Positions 46,615-54,628 of a DNA stretch of 64,000 nt are shown here, one piece after another. The stretch spans positions 154,185 through 218,184 of the forward strand of contig JAFKFH010000017.1 in the NCBI GenBank assembly GCA_017307375.1. The letters are read 5' to 3'. The translations under genes were made by a program, and so were the position numbers. The DNA comes from Alphaproteobacteria bacterium. Lineage in GTDB: Bacteria; Pseudomonadota; Alphaproteobacteria; Ferrovibrionales; Ferrovibrionaceae. The notes beneath the pieces are model-generated. The model did not search any database and was not told where the DNA came from. It was given only the letters and a program-made list of their open reading frames with translations. Within the stretch, counting starts at the first letter, position 1. Each line of letters starts with the position of its first letter.

Positions 46615-49600
46615 ATGTCTTCCCGCAAGCGGCTCGGCAGTTCCACCCAGGACGACCTCTTCGACGCGGAGGTCAGCCTGCTGCTTCCGCCGCGCTTTGC
46701 CGTCGACGGCAAGGTGCTCAGAAGCCCTGTGCGGCAACTGGCCTTTCCGGCGCTACGCACAAGCTGCCGTTTGCGAACCTTTTCCATCCGCCGGTTGGAT
46801 GGATACGAGACCACCCTGAAATCCGGGGAGACGCTGAAGATCATCAGCAACAAGACCGCCACCCAACTTGAGGCCGATCTGGTGCTCCTGGTCCCCGGTG
46901 CGACGGGGCCGTCGAAGATCGCCGAGGCGCTCGAACTGGGCGAAGGCCGGTGGGTGAACATCGTGCCGGCCAATATCGGCTCGCTGGACACCGCTGCGCG
47001 CGCGGAGCGGCTGGCGGTCGTCTCCGCCTCCTGGCAGGAGGCGCTTCACCTGCGCGAAGGCCGCTCTTCCAAAAATGGCGTATCCGCGAAGCCCGGGCTC
47101 CGCCGTCCGCAGATTGGCGCGCTTCATGCCGCACTTGCGCATGCGACACGCTCGACCGACCCGGCGACCATCGTAATGCCGACGGGCACCGGCAAGACAG
47201 AGACCATGCTCGCGCTCAACGCCTATCAGCACTTCGAGCGGCTGCTGGTGGTGGTTCCCACGGACGCGCTGCGCGAGCAGATCGCAGGCAAGTTCGAGAC
47301 CTTCGGCGTCCTCAAGCAACAACAATGCCTCGACGCCTCGGCGGATTTCCCGCTGGTCATACGGCTTTCCCATATCCCGACGACGCCCGCGGAAGTCGAT
47401 GAGATCTTCGACAGCGCCAACGTCGTGGTCACAACCATGCAGATCGCCGGCCGCGCCGAGGCGCATGTGCAGGAGCAGATGGCGGCCCGCGCATCGGCCT
47501 TGTTCATCGACGAAGCCCATCATATTGGCGCACCGACCTGGGCGCGTTTCCGTGGCCTGTTCGTCGACCGCGATCCGCCTCTGCCGATCGTCCAGTTCAC
47601 GGCGACGCCCTTTCGCGAGGACGGCCGCCGGGTCGACGGAGAGTTCATCTACACCTATCCGCTGAAGAAGGCACAGGCCGAGGGCTATTTCAAACCGATC
47701 CGGTTCGAGGCCGTCTTCGGCCTCGATCAGCCGGACGCGGATCAGGCGGTCGCGGAAAAGCTTGGCGAGGTTCTGCAGGCTGATTTGGACGCCGGCCTCA
47801 ATCATCTCGCCATCGCGCGCTGCTCAACAATCGACCGCGCCAGGGACCTCCATCAACTCTACAGCGCGATGTATCCGGAGTTTCGGCCTGTCATCGTCCA
47901 CAGCCAACAGCCACTGCGCGACCGCCGAGCAAACCTTGCGGCTCTTCGTCGCTTCGAAAGTCGGATCATCGTCTGTGTCGATATGCTGGGCGAAGGTTTC
48001 GATCTCCCGGAACTGAAGATCGCGGGCCTGCATGACCGGCACAAGAGCGTCGCCGTAACCATCCAGTTCGTCGGCCGCTTCACGCGGCAAGATCCCCGGC
48101 TCGGCGACGCCACGGTGATCGCCAACACAGGCGTGGACGACATCGACCGATCGCTGGCCAAGCTCTATGCCGAAGATGCCGACTGGAATGCTCTGGTCGA
48201 GGCGCTGAGCACGGCCAAGATCGACCGGCAGGTCCGACGCGCCGAAATGTTCAAAGGCTTTGTCGGCGAGATCACCGATATTCCCTTGCAGACCCTCGAG
48301 CCGAAAATGAATGCGGTCATCTACCGCACCTCCTGCGACGCTTGGGAGCCATTCTGTGCCGAGGATCTCTACAATGCCGGTGTTTATCTCGGCATGAAGG
48401 TTAACCAGCATCAGCGCGTGGCCATCTTCGTCACCCGCTCCGAGGAACAGGCCGGATGGACGACAGCGCAACATGCGACCAACGTCATCTGGGATCTGCA
48501 TATGATGCACTGGGATCCCAGCAGAGGTCTCCTCTACATCAGCAGTTCGGCGAAAGGCCCCTATGACCGGCTGGCCAAAGCAGTTTGCGGCGACACCGCG
48601 CGCCGTGTCGAGGGAGAGGAAGTGTTCCGCAGCCTGCACGGCTTCAATCGCCTGATCCTGCGCAATCTCGGCCTCACCCATCACCAGGGACGTGGCGTGC
48701 GCTATTCCATGTATATGGGGGTAGATGTCGCCGACGGTCTGGATACCGCCAAATCCCAGTCCCGGATCAAGAACAACGTCTTCGCGACTGGATTCCTCGA
48801 TGGCGTCCCGGCCTCGCGCGGATGCTCGGCCAAGGGCAAGTTCTGGTCGATCTCTCCTGTCCGCGATCTCACGGACTGGGTCGAATGGTGCGCCGACATC
48901 GGCCAGGCGGTGAATGATCCGGGCATCACCACCGACGGCGTCTTCAAAAGTGCGATGCGGCCGCGCCAGATCAGTGAACGGCCAGCCGTTCCCCCGGTCG
49001 CAATCCATTGGCCGGAATCGCTGCTGACGCAGATCGAGGACCGCGTCGAAATCAGTTTTGGCGACGAGCCGGTGCTGTTCACGGAATGCGACATCGAGCT
49101 TCTCGACCACGAACGGACGGGGCCGCTGCGGTTCGCGGTTCGCAGTGATACGCATGTTGCAGAGTTCGAAATCGTGTTTGCCGAAGGCGGCGCCCGCTAT
49201 CCGCAGCGTTCCGGCCCCAAAGCCACCATCAAGATCGGCGGCAAGGTGAAGACCCTGTCCGAGTCCTTCGGCGATGACTCACCGCAGATCGACTTCGGTG
49301 ATGGCTCGCTCCTGATCTACAGCCACCTATACGCTTTGCCGGACGGCGTTACCGTCGAGCCCTATCTCGCCGATCGGATCGAGGCTTGGGACTGGTCGAA
49401 GACCAACATGCGGGCGGAGGCGCAGGGTCTCGAAAAGCGCCCCGACTCCGTGCAGCGGCGCGTAATCGACATGCTGCTTGCTGACAGCGAAACCTATGAT
49501 CTCGTTTTCGATGATGACGGCGCCGGTGAGATCGCGGATGTCGTCACACTTCGTGTGACCGAAGGGTTGGTGCAGGTCACGCTCCATCATTGCAAATACT

Positions 49601-49956
49601 CCAGCGCCGAAACACCGGGAGCCCGTGTCAAGGACCTCTACGAAGTCTGCGGCCAGGCCCAGAAATCGGCGCGCTGGCGCGATCGCCCCAACCGGATGCT
49701 CACACATATGCTGAAGCGCGAAAAGCTGCGGCTCGACAAGGGTCAAAGCTCCCGTTTCGAGCACGGTACGGCGGCGTTCCTCAAGAAGCTGAAGGCGAGC
49801 TGGCAGGACTATCGCTACGAGTTTGATGTCCGCATCGTTCAGCCTGGTCTTTCGCGCGCGGCCGTTACCGAGGAAGGGCTGCATCTTTTGGCGAGCGTTG
49901 AGACTTATCTTCTCGAAACGAGGGCAATGCGCCTGAAGGTAATCGCCAGCACCTGA
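46615..49956 (+). CDS. Large SF2 (DEAD/DEAH) helicase with possible C-terminal nuclease centre
   Basis: 1113 residues with GAGGGAGGCG before the ATG. A 160-residue unknown N-terminal region precedes the helicase: LRRPQIGALHAAL (Q-like), Walker A VMPTGTGKTETML (187-199), DEAH (299-302), TATPFR (329-334) and motif VI QFVGRFTRQDP. The last 300 residues contain EIADVV followed by LHHCKYSSAETPGARV and YEVCGQAQKSARW; the Asp...(H)CK spacing resembles a degenerate PD-(D/E)XK site, and I have seen this Cys-Lys-Tyr-Ser block in helicases near defence genes. Thirteen bases separate it from the UvrD-like gene, so the four genes form one operon. Confidence 0.82.
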   Translation: MSSRKRLGSSTQDDLFDAEVSLLLPPRFAVDGKVLRSPVRQLAFPALRTSCRLRTFSIRRLDGYETTLKSGETLKIISNKTATQLEADLVLLVPGATGPSKIAEALELGEGRWVNIVPANIGSLDTAARAERLAVVSASWQEALHLREGRSSKNGVSAKPGLRRPQIGALHAALAHATRSTDPATIVMPTGTGKTETMLALNAYQHFERLLVVVPTDALREQIAGKFETFGVLKQQQCLDASADFPLVIRLSHIPTTPAEVDEIFDSANVVVTTMQIAGRAEAHVQEQMAARASALFIDEAHHIGAPTWARFRGLFVDRDPPLPIVQFTATPFREDGRRVDGEFIYTYPLKKAQAEGYFKPIRFEAVFGLDQPDADQAVAEKLGEVLQADLDAGLNHLAIARCSTIDRARDLHQLYSAMYPEFRPVIVHSQQPLRDRRANLAALRRFESRIIVCVDMLGEGFDLPELKIAGLHDRHKSVAVTIQFVGRFTRQDPRLGDATVIANTGVDDIDRSLAKLYAEDADWNALVEALSTAKIDRQVRRAEMFKGFVGEITDIPLQTLEPKMNAVIYRTSCDAWEPFCAEDLYNAGVYLGMKVNQHQRVAIFVTRSEEQAGWTTAQHATNVIWDLHMMHWDPSRGLLYISSSAKGPYDRLAKAVCGDTARRVEGEEVFRSLHGFNRLILRNLGLTHHQGRGVRYSMYMGVDVADGLDTAKSQSRIKNNVFATGFLDGVPASRGCSAKGKFWSISPVRDLTDWVEWCADIGQAVNDPGITTDGVFKSAMRPRQISERPAVPPVAIHWPESLLTQIEDRVEISFGDEPVLFTECDIELLDHERTGPLRFAVRSDTHVAEFEIVFAEGGARYPQRSGPKATIKIGGKVKTLSESFGDDSPQIDFGDGSLLIYSHLYALPDGVTVEPYLADRIEAWDWSKTNMRAEAQGLEKRPDSVQRRVIDMLLADSETYDLVFDDDGAGEIADVVTLRVTEGLVQVTLHHCKYSSAETPGARVKDLYEVCGQAQKSARWRDRPNRMLTHMLKREKLRLDKGQSSRFEHGTAAFLKKLKASWQDYRYEFDVRIVQPGLSRAAVTEEGLHLLASVETYLLETRAMRLKVIAST

Positions 49957-50013
49957 ACTTGGAGTTCCCACACACGCTCGATTCCTGCCTGACACCTGAA
50001 AGAGCACTGGACA

Positions 50014-50331
50014 GTGGCTAAACTCCCGCCGCGATGGCAAGCGCACTGCGCCAGCAACTACGACAGCGAAATGACTGCCCGATGCACCGTGCTCCTTAGC
50101 GAGATCATCGCGGACCCAAACCGTCGCCAAGGCATCCTGACCGATCCTCAACATCTCCACCGCGATCTCTTCGCGCCCTTCGCCCCGCCGGACCACGCGG
50201 ACTTTGGCGGGACCTATCGCGGTACGCCGGGCACAGCACTCGTCGATCGCAGAGGTCACGTCCCGGGGCGTGGTATACCAGGGCGAGCCGGTTCAGGCCT
50301 TACGCCCGGCTACGCCGGTCTCCAGGCCTGA
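50014..50331 (+). CDS. Unidentified protein, probably truncated
   Basis: 105 codons from a GTG at 50014 (GAAAGAG upstream). The first 75 residues, with PPRWQAHCASNYDSEMTARC and FAPPDHADFGGTYRGTPGTA, look like a real protein N-terminus with good codon use; the remainder is Gly/Arg-rich and looks out of frame. Another frame from about 50240 reads SRGVVYQGEPVQALRP, suggesting a small insertion or deletion near 50255. Not recognised; probably a remnant of a longer gene. Confidence 0.4.
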   Translation: MAKLPPRWQAHCASNYDSEMTARCTVLLSEIIADPNRRQGILTDPQHLHRDLFAPFAPPDHADFGGTYRGTPGTALVDRRGHVPGRGIPGRAGSGLTPGYAGLQA

Positions 50332-50740
50332 CTTGGCGATCGTTCCGCTACACCACGAGCCAGAACGTGACCGTCGCATCCGCGCGTTGTCGTTCGCGGC
50401 GAAGCCAGCGAACCGCGCCAATCGCCGCGGACGACTGGACCACTCCGCCGGTGTTCTGGCCGACGGGCGCGCTGCGGACGATTGCCTGGCCGCCGTCGAA
50501 CTTCTGGCCCGGCCGCTGCCGGTCTTGGGCGACCTGCATTGGCGCGCCTGCTTAAGGCGGCTGCCAAGTTCATCGCTGTTCCCGACGATCGAAAAGCGGC
50601 AGTGGTGTTCTTGCGGACCTACGTCTACGTCAACAAGACCCTCGACCCGGCCGCAGTGCGCATCAACGCCTATGACTAGTTATCTACATGGAGTTAGCCC
50701 TTACCTTAGCCGAGCAAGAATGTTGCCGGATAAGGCAATT
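50332..50740. other. Gene debris between the unidentified ORF and the XRE regulator
   Basis: No intact gene. The rightward frame from about 50540 to 50679 has clear coding-type third positions and reads LRTYVYVNKTLDPAAVRINA before a TAG, so it is the 3' end of a lost gene. The portion 50340-50540 is G/C-rich with no frame that stands out. Confidence 0.35.
50723..50738. repeat. Palindrome copy, downstream of the XRE gene
   Basis: TTGCCGGATAAGGCAA has perfect 5-base arms (TTGCC/GGCAA) and differs at only two central positions from TTGCCTTATAAGGCA at the other side of the XRE gene. It lies two bases beyond the stop of that gene. Probably a second binding site of the same regulator. Confidence 0.55.
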
Positions 50741-51043
50741 TCATCCACTCCGCGTTCGCTTTCCCTGAACCGGCGATCGCGTCGGCTTTCGCCCCGCTCG
50801 CAGCGTTCTAGGCATGCTGCCTGTATCATCATGAACCGGAACAAACAGCGCCGCTGGGTCGACACCCAGCGCGTCAGCCAAACGATCAACTGTATCGAGA
50901 TTCGCGTTCTGAAGGCCTGTCTCCAAGCGGCTCAGCCATGCCCTACCCACCGCAGCGTCGGCAGCCAGATCATCCAAGGACAGCCCCGCGCTGACGCGTA
51001 AGCGACGCACGTTGCCTCCAACCCTGACCTTGCTCTGCACCAT
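50741..51043 (-). CDS. XRE family helix-turn-helix regulator
   Basis: 100 residues from the ATG at 51043. The HTH is clear: VGGNVRRLRVSAGLSLDDLA, AVGRAWLSRLETGLQNANLD and TVDRLADALGVDPAALF, covering about residues 7-70; the tail is Arg/Lys-rich. A TTG at 51097 would extend it by 18 residues but would place the start inside a palindrome. No strong ribosome binding site precedes either start. Likely an autorepressor acting on the palindromes that flank it and on the divergent secreted-protein gene. Confidence 0.8.
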   Translation of the reverse strand: MVQSKVRVGGNVRRLRVSAGLSLDDLAADAAVGRAWLSRLETGLQNANLDTVDRLADALGVDPAALFVPVHDDTGSMPRTLRAGRKPTRSPVQGKRTRSG

Positions 51044-51079
51044 TGATGCAAGAGCGCCCTGGACAGCCGCATTAATCCA

Positions 51080-51093
51080 TGCCTTATAAGGCA
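51080..51093. promoter_or_regulatory. Perfect 14-base palindrome in the divergent promoter, candidate XRE operator
   Basis: TGCCTTATAAGGCA is a perfect palindrome located between the XRE gene and the rightward secreted-protein gene, 21 bases before the latter's ATG. Its near copy at 50723-50738 on the other side of the XRE gene supports a regulatory role. Confidence 0.65.
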
Positions 51094-51114
51094 ACAATTA
51101 TTGCGAGGGCCGTT

Positions 51115-52521
51115 ATGATGAAGACCTTCCGCATCGCCGCGCTTGCCGCGGCCCTGGTCGCCTTCGCCGGCGTCGCGTCGGCCCAGGTGCCCCCGCCGCC
51201 GGTGATCCCGGTGATCCCGGTCGAGACGTATGTACCGCCGACCTACACCGTCGCCACACCGGTGACCGCCGGCACGATCTTCGCCAGCAACGGCATCTAC
51301 GGCCAGATCACCTCGCCGGCCTGGCCGGTGGCGACGGTCGCCGCCGGGACGACGCTGACCTACACGCTGAACCAGATCTTCACGTTCGGCAGCGACCAGC
51401 TGCTGCCGGGCTGCAGCATGAATACCTCATCGATCGCGATGGGGCTCGACGCCGTGGGCGGTAACCCCTACGGCGGCAACTACACCGCCAACGCGAGCGC
51501 CGGCGGCAATGTAGGCATCGTCTTCACCGGCAAGCGCACGGGTCCGAACAACGTGGTGAGCGGCACCGGCGGCAACACCGCCGTCGGCGGCTTGGGCAAC
51601 TCGACGTCGACGGTCGCCTTCACGTTCAACGCCGTCGGCACCTACGCAATCGCGATCAAGCCGGACGCGTCGGGCTGCGGCAACGGCGGAACGCTGGTGA
51701 ACCCCTCGACCAACCAGCAGACCGCGGCCACCGCGATCATCCAGGTCGTCTCGGCGGGCGACTACGCCCTGCCGGAAACCGGCTGGTACTGGGAACCGAA
51801 CCAGGGCGGCCGCGGCGTGGCCATCGAGTATTACCCCTCGAACGGCCGCATCTTCATGGGCATCTTCGGCTACGGCTCGGGCGGCGAATCGTCCTGGCTG
51901 GTCGGCGCGTGCACCTACAACGCAGCCGCGCGCACCTGCTCGGGCAATCTCGAGATGCATCGCGGCGGCGTGACCCTGGCCCAGGTCGAGGGCCCGGGAG
52001 CCCAGTACGTCGGCTCCACCGGCCAGTTCACGCTGACCTTCAACCAGCGCAACCAGCCGACCCTGCAGTGGATCGGCCCGACGATCAACCTGGTCCGCTA
52101 CAAGCTGAACGGCGCCGCGACGGCCGCCAACGCGGTGTCGGGCGGCTTCCCCGGCGGCGCGGCGATGGCCAACGGCTGGTACTGGAACGCGTCGACCGGC
52201 GGCCGCGGCTGGTTCGTCGAGACGGCGCGCACGCCGACCGGCGGGCTGATAACCTTCACCGTGGGCTTCATGTACCGGCCGGACGGCTCGCCGGTCTGGT
52301 ACGGGCTTGAGTCCGGCTCGACCGCCAAGGCGGCGCCGGCGCTATTCGAAGGCGCGTCGTTCAAGGAGTTCTCCGGCGGCTCGTCGATGACCGCCCAGAC
52401 CTGGTCGCCGACGATCGTCAACGCCGATGTCGCGCCCGGCAGCCTGATGGCCGGCAATGGCACCGTCGGGGTCAACACCCCCGGCGGCACCATCCCGCTG
52501 ACCAAGTTCACGGTCAACTGA
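51115..52521 (+). CDS. Secreted protein with two GWYW...GRG repeats
   Basis: 468 residues from the ATG at 51115 (GAGGG five bases upstream; ATG at 51118 also possible). A signal peptide (KTFRIAALAAALVAFAG, ending ASAQ) is followed by a Pro/Val-rich stretch, then a Gly/Asn/Thr-rich beta region and two copies of a repeat: ETGWYWEPNQGGRGVAIEYY (about 230-250) and NGWYWNASTGGRGWFVETA (about 360-380), each followed by an aromatic hairpin ending near a conserved Trp. This repeat recurs in exported proteobacterial proteins of unknown function. A decayed relative lies at 56140. Probably extracytoplasmic; role on the element unknown. Confidence 0.7.
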   Translation: MMKTFRIAALAAALVAFAGVASAQVPPPPVIPVIPVETYVPPTYTVATPVTAGTIFASNGIYGQITSPAWPVATVAAGTTLTYTLNQIFTFGSDQLLPGCSMNTSSIAMGLDAVGGNPYGGNYTANASAGGNVGIVFTGKRTGPNNVVSGTGGNTAVGGLGNSTSTVAFTFNAVGTYAIAIKPDASGCGNGGTLVNPSTNQQTAATAIIQVVSAGDYALPETGWYWEPNQGGRGVAIEYYPSNGRIFMGIFGYGSGGESSWLVGACTYNAAARTCSGNLEMHRGGVTLAQVEGPGAQYVGSTGQFTLTFNQRNQPTLQWIGPTINLVRYKLNGAATAANAVSGGFPGGAAMANGWYWNASTGGRGWFVETARTPTGGLITFTVGFMYRPDGSPVWYGLESGSTAKAAPALFEGASFKEFSGGSSMTAQTWSPTIVNADVAPGSLMAGNGTVGVNTPGGTIPLTKFTVN

Positions 52522-52539
52522 CGCCTGGGCCCCAGGCGT
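52521..52539 (+). terminator. Strong hairpin right after the secreted-protein gene
   Basis: ACGCCTGGG and CCCAGGCGT form 9-base perfect arms around one base, starting on the last base of the stop codon. No T-run follows, so it may be a weak terminator or an mRNA 3'-end stabiliser. Confidence 0.45.
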
Positions 52540-52634
52540 TCAGACGAGACGGCCGGCCGGTCCCGAAATCCAGTCCATTGGCCATTGCCTGCCACGCTAG
52601 TCTAGGCCGTCGCGGTCGCATCCTTCCTCGTGCC

Positions 52635-52745
52635 ATGGAATCTGCGCCGGTCGCCGTCGCCGTCACCGTCGCCATCGGCACCGCCGGCGCGGTACTCGAC
52701 CTAGCGCATCTGGCAAGTGCCGACGCAACCGGAGACAGGCGATGA
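52635..52745 (+). CDS. Tiny ORF, 36 codons, coupled to the next gene
   Basis: ATG at 52635 to TGA at 52743. It reads MESAPVAVAVTVAIGTAG and on to GDRR, with a hydrophobic first half that could insert in a membrane. The stop overlaps the next start by ATGA. Third codon positions are nearly all G or C, which favours coding. No match known to me. Confidence 0.4.
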   Translation: MESAPVAVAVTVAIGTAGAVLDLAHLASADATGDRR

Positions 52746-53074
52746 GCCGGCGAATCGCCGCAGGTTGCGCCACAGTCGCCGCGATCTACGCCGGCGCCGC
52801 CGTGGCAATCGCAGGCATCGCCATGCACATGACCGACGCCCGAAAGCCCAACGACGAGACCGCCGGCCTCATCGTCCACTACGACGCCGACCGCATGACG
52901 GCCGTCGTCGCCACCGACACGGACGCGCAGACCACGCTGTCCTACCGCAGCCCGCTGCCGCGATCCATCCCGGCCGTTGTCATCGCCAGCCACGCCCACG
53001 CCGCCCGCGCCCGTCACCGCGACACCGGTACCATGATCATCGCCGCCGCCGACTGCACCGCCAGAACTGACTGA
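52742..53074 (+). CDS. Small membrane-anchored hypothetical protein
   Basis: 110 residues with GGAGACAGGCG before the ATG. A single hydrophobic segment at about residues 8-28 (CATVAAIYAGAAVAIAGIAM) is followed by a hydrophilic domain with VHYDADRMTAVVATDTDAQT. Codon bias is strong. The layout of a short signal-anchor with an outside domain is seen in phage spanins and small conjugation proteins, but no assignment is possible. Confidence 0.5.
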   Translation: MSRRIAAGCATVAAIYAGAAVAIAGIAMHMTDARKPNDETAGLIVHYDADRMTAVVATDTDAQTTLSYRSPLPRSIPAVVIASHAHAARARHRDTGTMIIAAADCTARTD

Positions 53075-53547
53075 ACCGCACGACACAGGACGCCGACCAT
53101 GACACCGAAGCTGCCGCCAGCCCCGAACGCCGCCCGGCTAGCGACGACGAACTCGCCGCCGAGCGCGCCAACGCCAGCGAGGTGCTGCGCGGAGAGACCG
53201 CCACCGTCTGGTGCAAGCGCCGCGGCAAGAACACAGAACAACTGCGCATGGCGACCGACATCGGCGACGGCGCCTGCTTCACCGTCGCCGGAGTTGGCAT
53301 CGACCTCGACCCGTTCGCGAACGGCAAAACGGAGTCGACGCGCTACCAAAACCACCTGACACTGAACGATGGCGACGTATACACGCTCGACATCAGCTGG
53401 GCGTGCAAGCTGCCGCTCCACCTGTTCACCCCGCTTGTCAACGAGCAGGACCTCGGCCATAACCGCTACGACCCGAACACGGTCGGCGATGAGCCCCGAA
53501 GACGACCCGCGCAGACACGTCTCTTTCATCCACGGCGAGCGCCGTGA
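53071..53547 (+). CDS. Hypothetical protein without a clear start, possibly frameshifted
   Basis: This frame is open from 53071 and shows strong third-position G/C up to about 53490. It reads SDDELAAERANASEVLRGET, then TVWCKRRGKNTEQLRMATDI, then NHLTLNDGDVYTLDISWACK, like a compact beta-rich domain. No ATG opens the frame before the conserved-looking part; the well-placed ATG at 53099 (AGGA eight bases upstream) is one base out of frame, as if a base after it was lost. The end also seems to run into another frame at 53489. Confidence 0.4.
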   Translation: MNRTTQDADHDTEAAASPERRPASDDELAAERANASEVLRGETATVWCKRRGKNTEQLRMATDIGDGACFTVAGVGIDLDPFANGKTESTRYQNHLTLNDGDVYTLDISWACKLPLHLFTPLVNEQDLGHNRYDPNTVGDEPRRRPAQTRLFHPRRAP

Positions 53548-53689
53548 CCGCATCGTCGCCGCCGCCGAAACCACGACCGTCGGCGTCGCCGCACCGCTCT
53601 CGACGTATCTGCTGCGCAGAGGTGCAGCATGTCCAGTCGCGCGGCGCACGCAGGTTGCGAGCAGTCGTGCGCCCAAAACGAAAACATAA
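53489..53689 (+). CDS. Short hypothetical ORF overlapping the previous one
   Basis: 66 codons from the ATG at 53489. SPEDDPRRHVSFIHGERRDR and VAAAETTTVGVAAPLSTYLL have good codon use; the last 20 residues are Arg-rich and look random. It may be a separate gene or the frameshifted end of the preceding reading frame. Not recognised. Confidence 0.3.
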   Translation: MSPEDDPRRHVSFIHGERRDRIVAAAETTTVGVAAPLSTYLLRRGAACPVARRTQVASSRAPKTKT

Positions 53690-54208
53690 AATTCGTTAGA
53701 TATTTTATAATTCGCGCATTGAGCAGCCTAACCCACTCGACCAGCCGGGCCCCATGTGCACCAGGCCGCTGGCGAAGGGACATTACGGCCATAATGCCGC
53801 ACACAATACATCGCGGTGAGGACCGCCGTCAGGAAAATGCTTAACATGTTAATGCATGCAGAAGCGACCGACACGGCGACCGCTGCATGCACGGTCTCCG
53901 CAGCATGCTCGCCCGCCTTGACGCAGCTTGGAATTGTAACGGAGAGCATCCAGCACTTAGACGACGACAACACATGACGACGAAGCGCGCCGCCAGCAGC
54001 GATAAGAGCAACAGATTCGCGACGCCCCGGACCCGAACTCGTCGCCGTCCGTCCGAACCATCTCGACACACCGACATCGTCGGTGAACCAAACGACGATG
54101 GCAGTGACTCGCTACCGTCGTCACAGGCGACAAATCGAAGCGGTTCGAAACGCGACCAACATCACCAGTCGAGCGAAACGCGCGACATCTGACATCAGCG
54201 CAAACCAG
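53690..54208. other. Non-coding, AT-rich start then mixed composition
   Basis: No supported gene. The first 50 bases are AT-rich. At 53841-53852 there is a perfect 12-base palindrome (TTAACATGTTAA) directly followed by a perfect 8-base one (TGCATGCA, 53853-53860), which could be a regulator or resolvase site. The rest contains only short frames with poor codon use. Confidence 0.5.
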
Positions 54209-54232
54209 CGACAGCCACGTCGGTGGCTGTCG
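54209..54232. repeat. Perfect hairpin 1, 10-base arms, loop GTCG
   Basis: CGACAGCCAC / GTGGCTGTCG around GTCG. First of five perfect hairpins in 450 bases of non-coding DNA. Shares its loop with the hairpin at 54453. Confidence 0.7.
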
Positions 54233-54315
54233 CCACTGACAATTACCATAGCGTTGGCCGTCGCTCCTAGCGGACAAGAACAGCGACTCCTGGACGGATC
54301 GACACGACATAGAAT

Positions 54316-54341
54316 GACGCTCGCCCTCATGACCGAGCGTC
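54316..54341. repeat. Perfect hairpin 2, 8-base arms
   Basis: GACGCTCG / CGAGCGTC with a 10-base loop. Part of the hairpin cluster 54209-54661. Confidence 0.6.
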
Positions 54342-54393
54342 GATCAATGTCAGCCCACGACACAAATGTCGGGTCGACAAATCTCGACCTGCT

Positions 54394-54414
54394 GTAGTTT
54401 TGCGACAAAACTAC
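54394..54414. repeat. Perfect hairpin 3, 9-base arms
   Basis: GTAGTTTTG / CAAAACTAC with loop CGA. On the plus strand the second arm is A-rich, on the minus strand the pattern is the same, so it is not a classic terminator. Confidence 0.65.
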
Positions 54415-54452
54415 CTTCAAATGAGCTCCGAACTAGCGAGTGAGCGACACAT

Positions 54453-54480
54453 TGGCCTGACGACGTCGGTCGTCAGGCCA
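54453..54480. repeat. Perfect hairpin 4, 12-base arms, loop GTCG
   Basis: TGGCCTGACGAC / GTCGTCAGGCCA around GTCG, the longest of the cluster and with the same tetraloop as hairpin 1. A small stem AGCGGT/ACCGCT follows at 54497-54511. Confidence 0.7.
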
Positions 54481-54552
54481 GCAGGCAACGACACAAAGCG
54501 GTGCAACCGCTGCAGCGACGACGCGACCTTAAAGGCCTGCGCATCGAACATT

Positions 54553-54594
54553 TTATACACCACAAATGATGTGTGTTATTAACGACTTATTAAC
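54553..54594. other. AT-rich block with DnaA-box-like site and 11-base-spaced repeats
   Basis: TTATACACC (54553-54561) differs from a TTATNCACA DnaA box at one base. TTATTAAC occurs at 54576-54583 and again at 54587-54594, exactly 11 bases apart. Such a combination is seen at replication origins and at sites bound cooperatively by regulators. No replication protein is recognised in the window, so this is only a candidate. Confidence 0.3.
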
Positions 54595-54628
54595 ACTATC
54601 AAACTCGGGCGAAAGAAGCGCAATACCG

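Noticed and set aside
47824..49155. 443-codon minus-strand frame under the SF2 helicase
   Set aside because: No ribosome binding site or family motif; the plus strand is clearly coding.
50204..51001. 265-codon plus-strand frame across the XRE gene
   Set aside because: Its second half is antisense to the clear XRE helix-turn-helix and it has no motifs; only a short piece near 50240 may be a frameshifted gene end.
51427..53086. Minus-strand frames of 177 and 190 codons under the secreted-protein and small-gene region
   Set aside because: Arg/Val/Gly-rich mirror frames without start signals.
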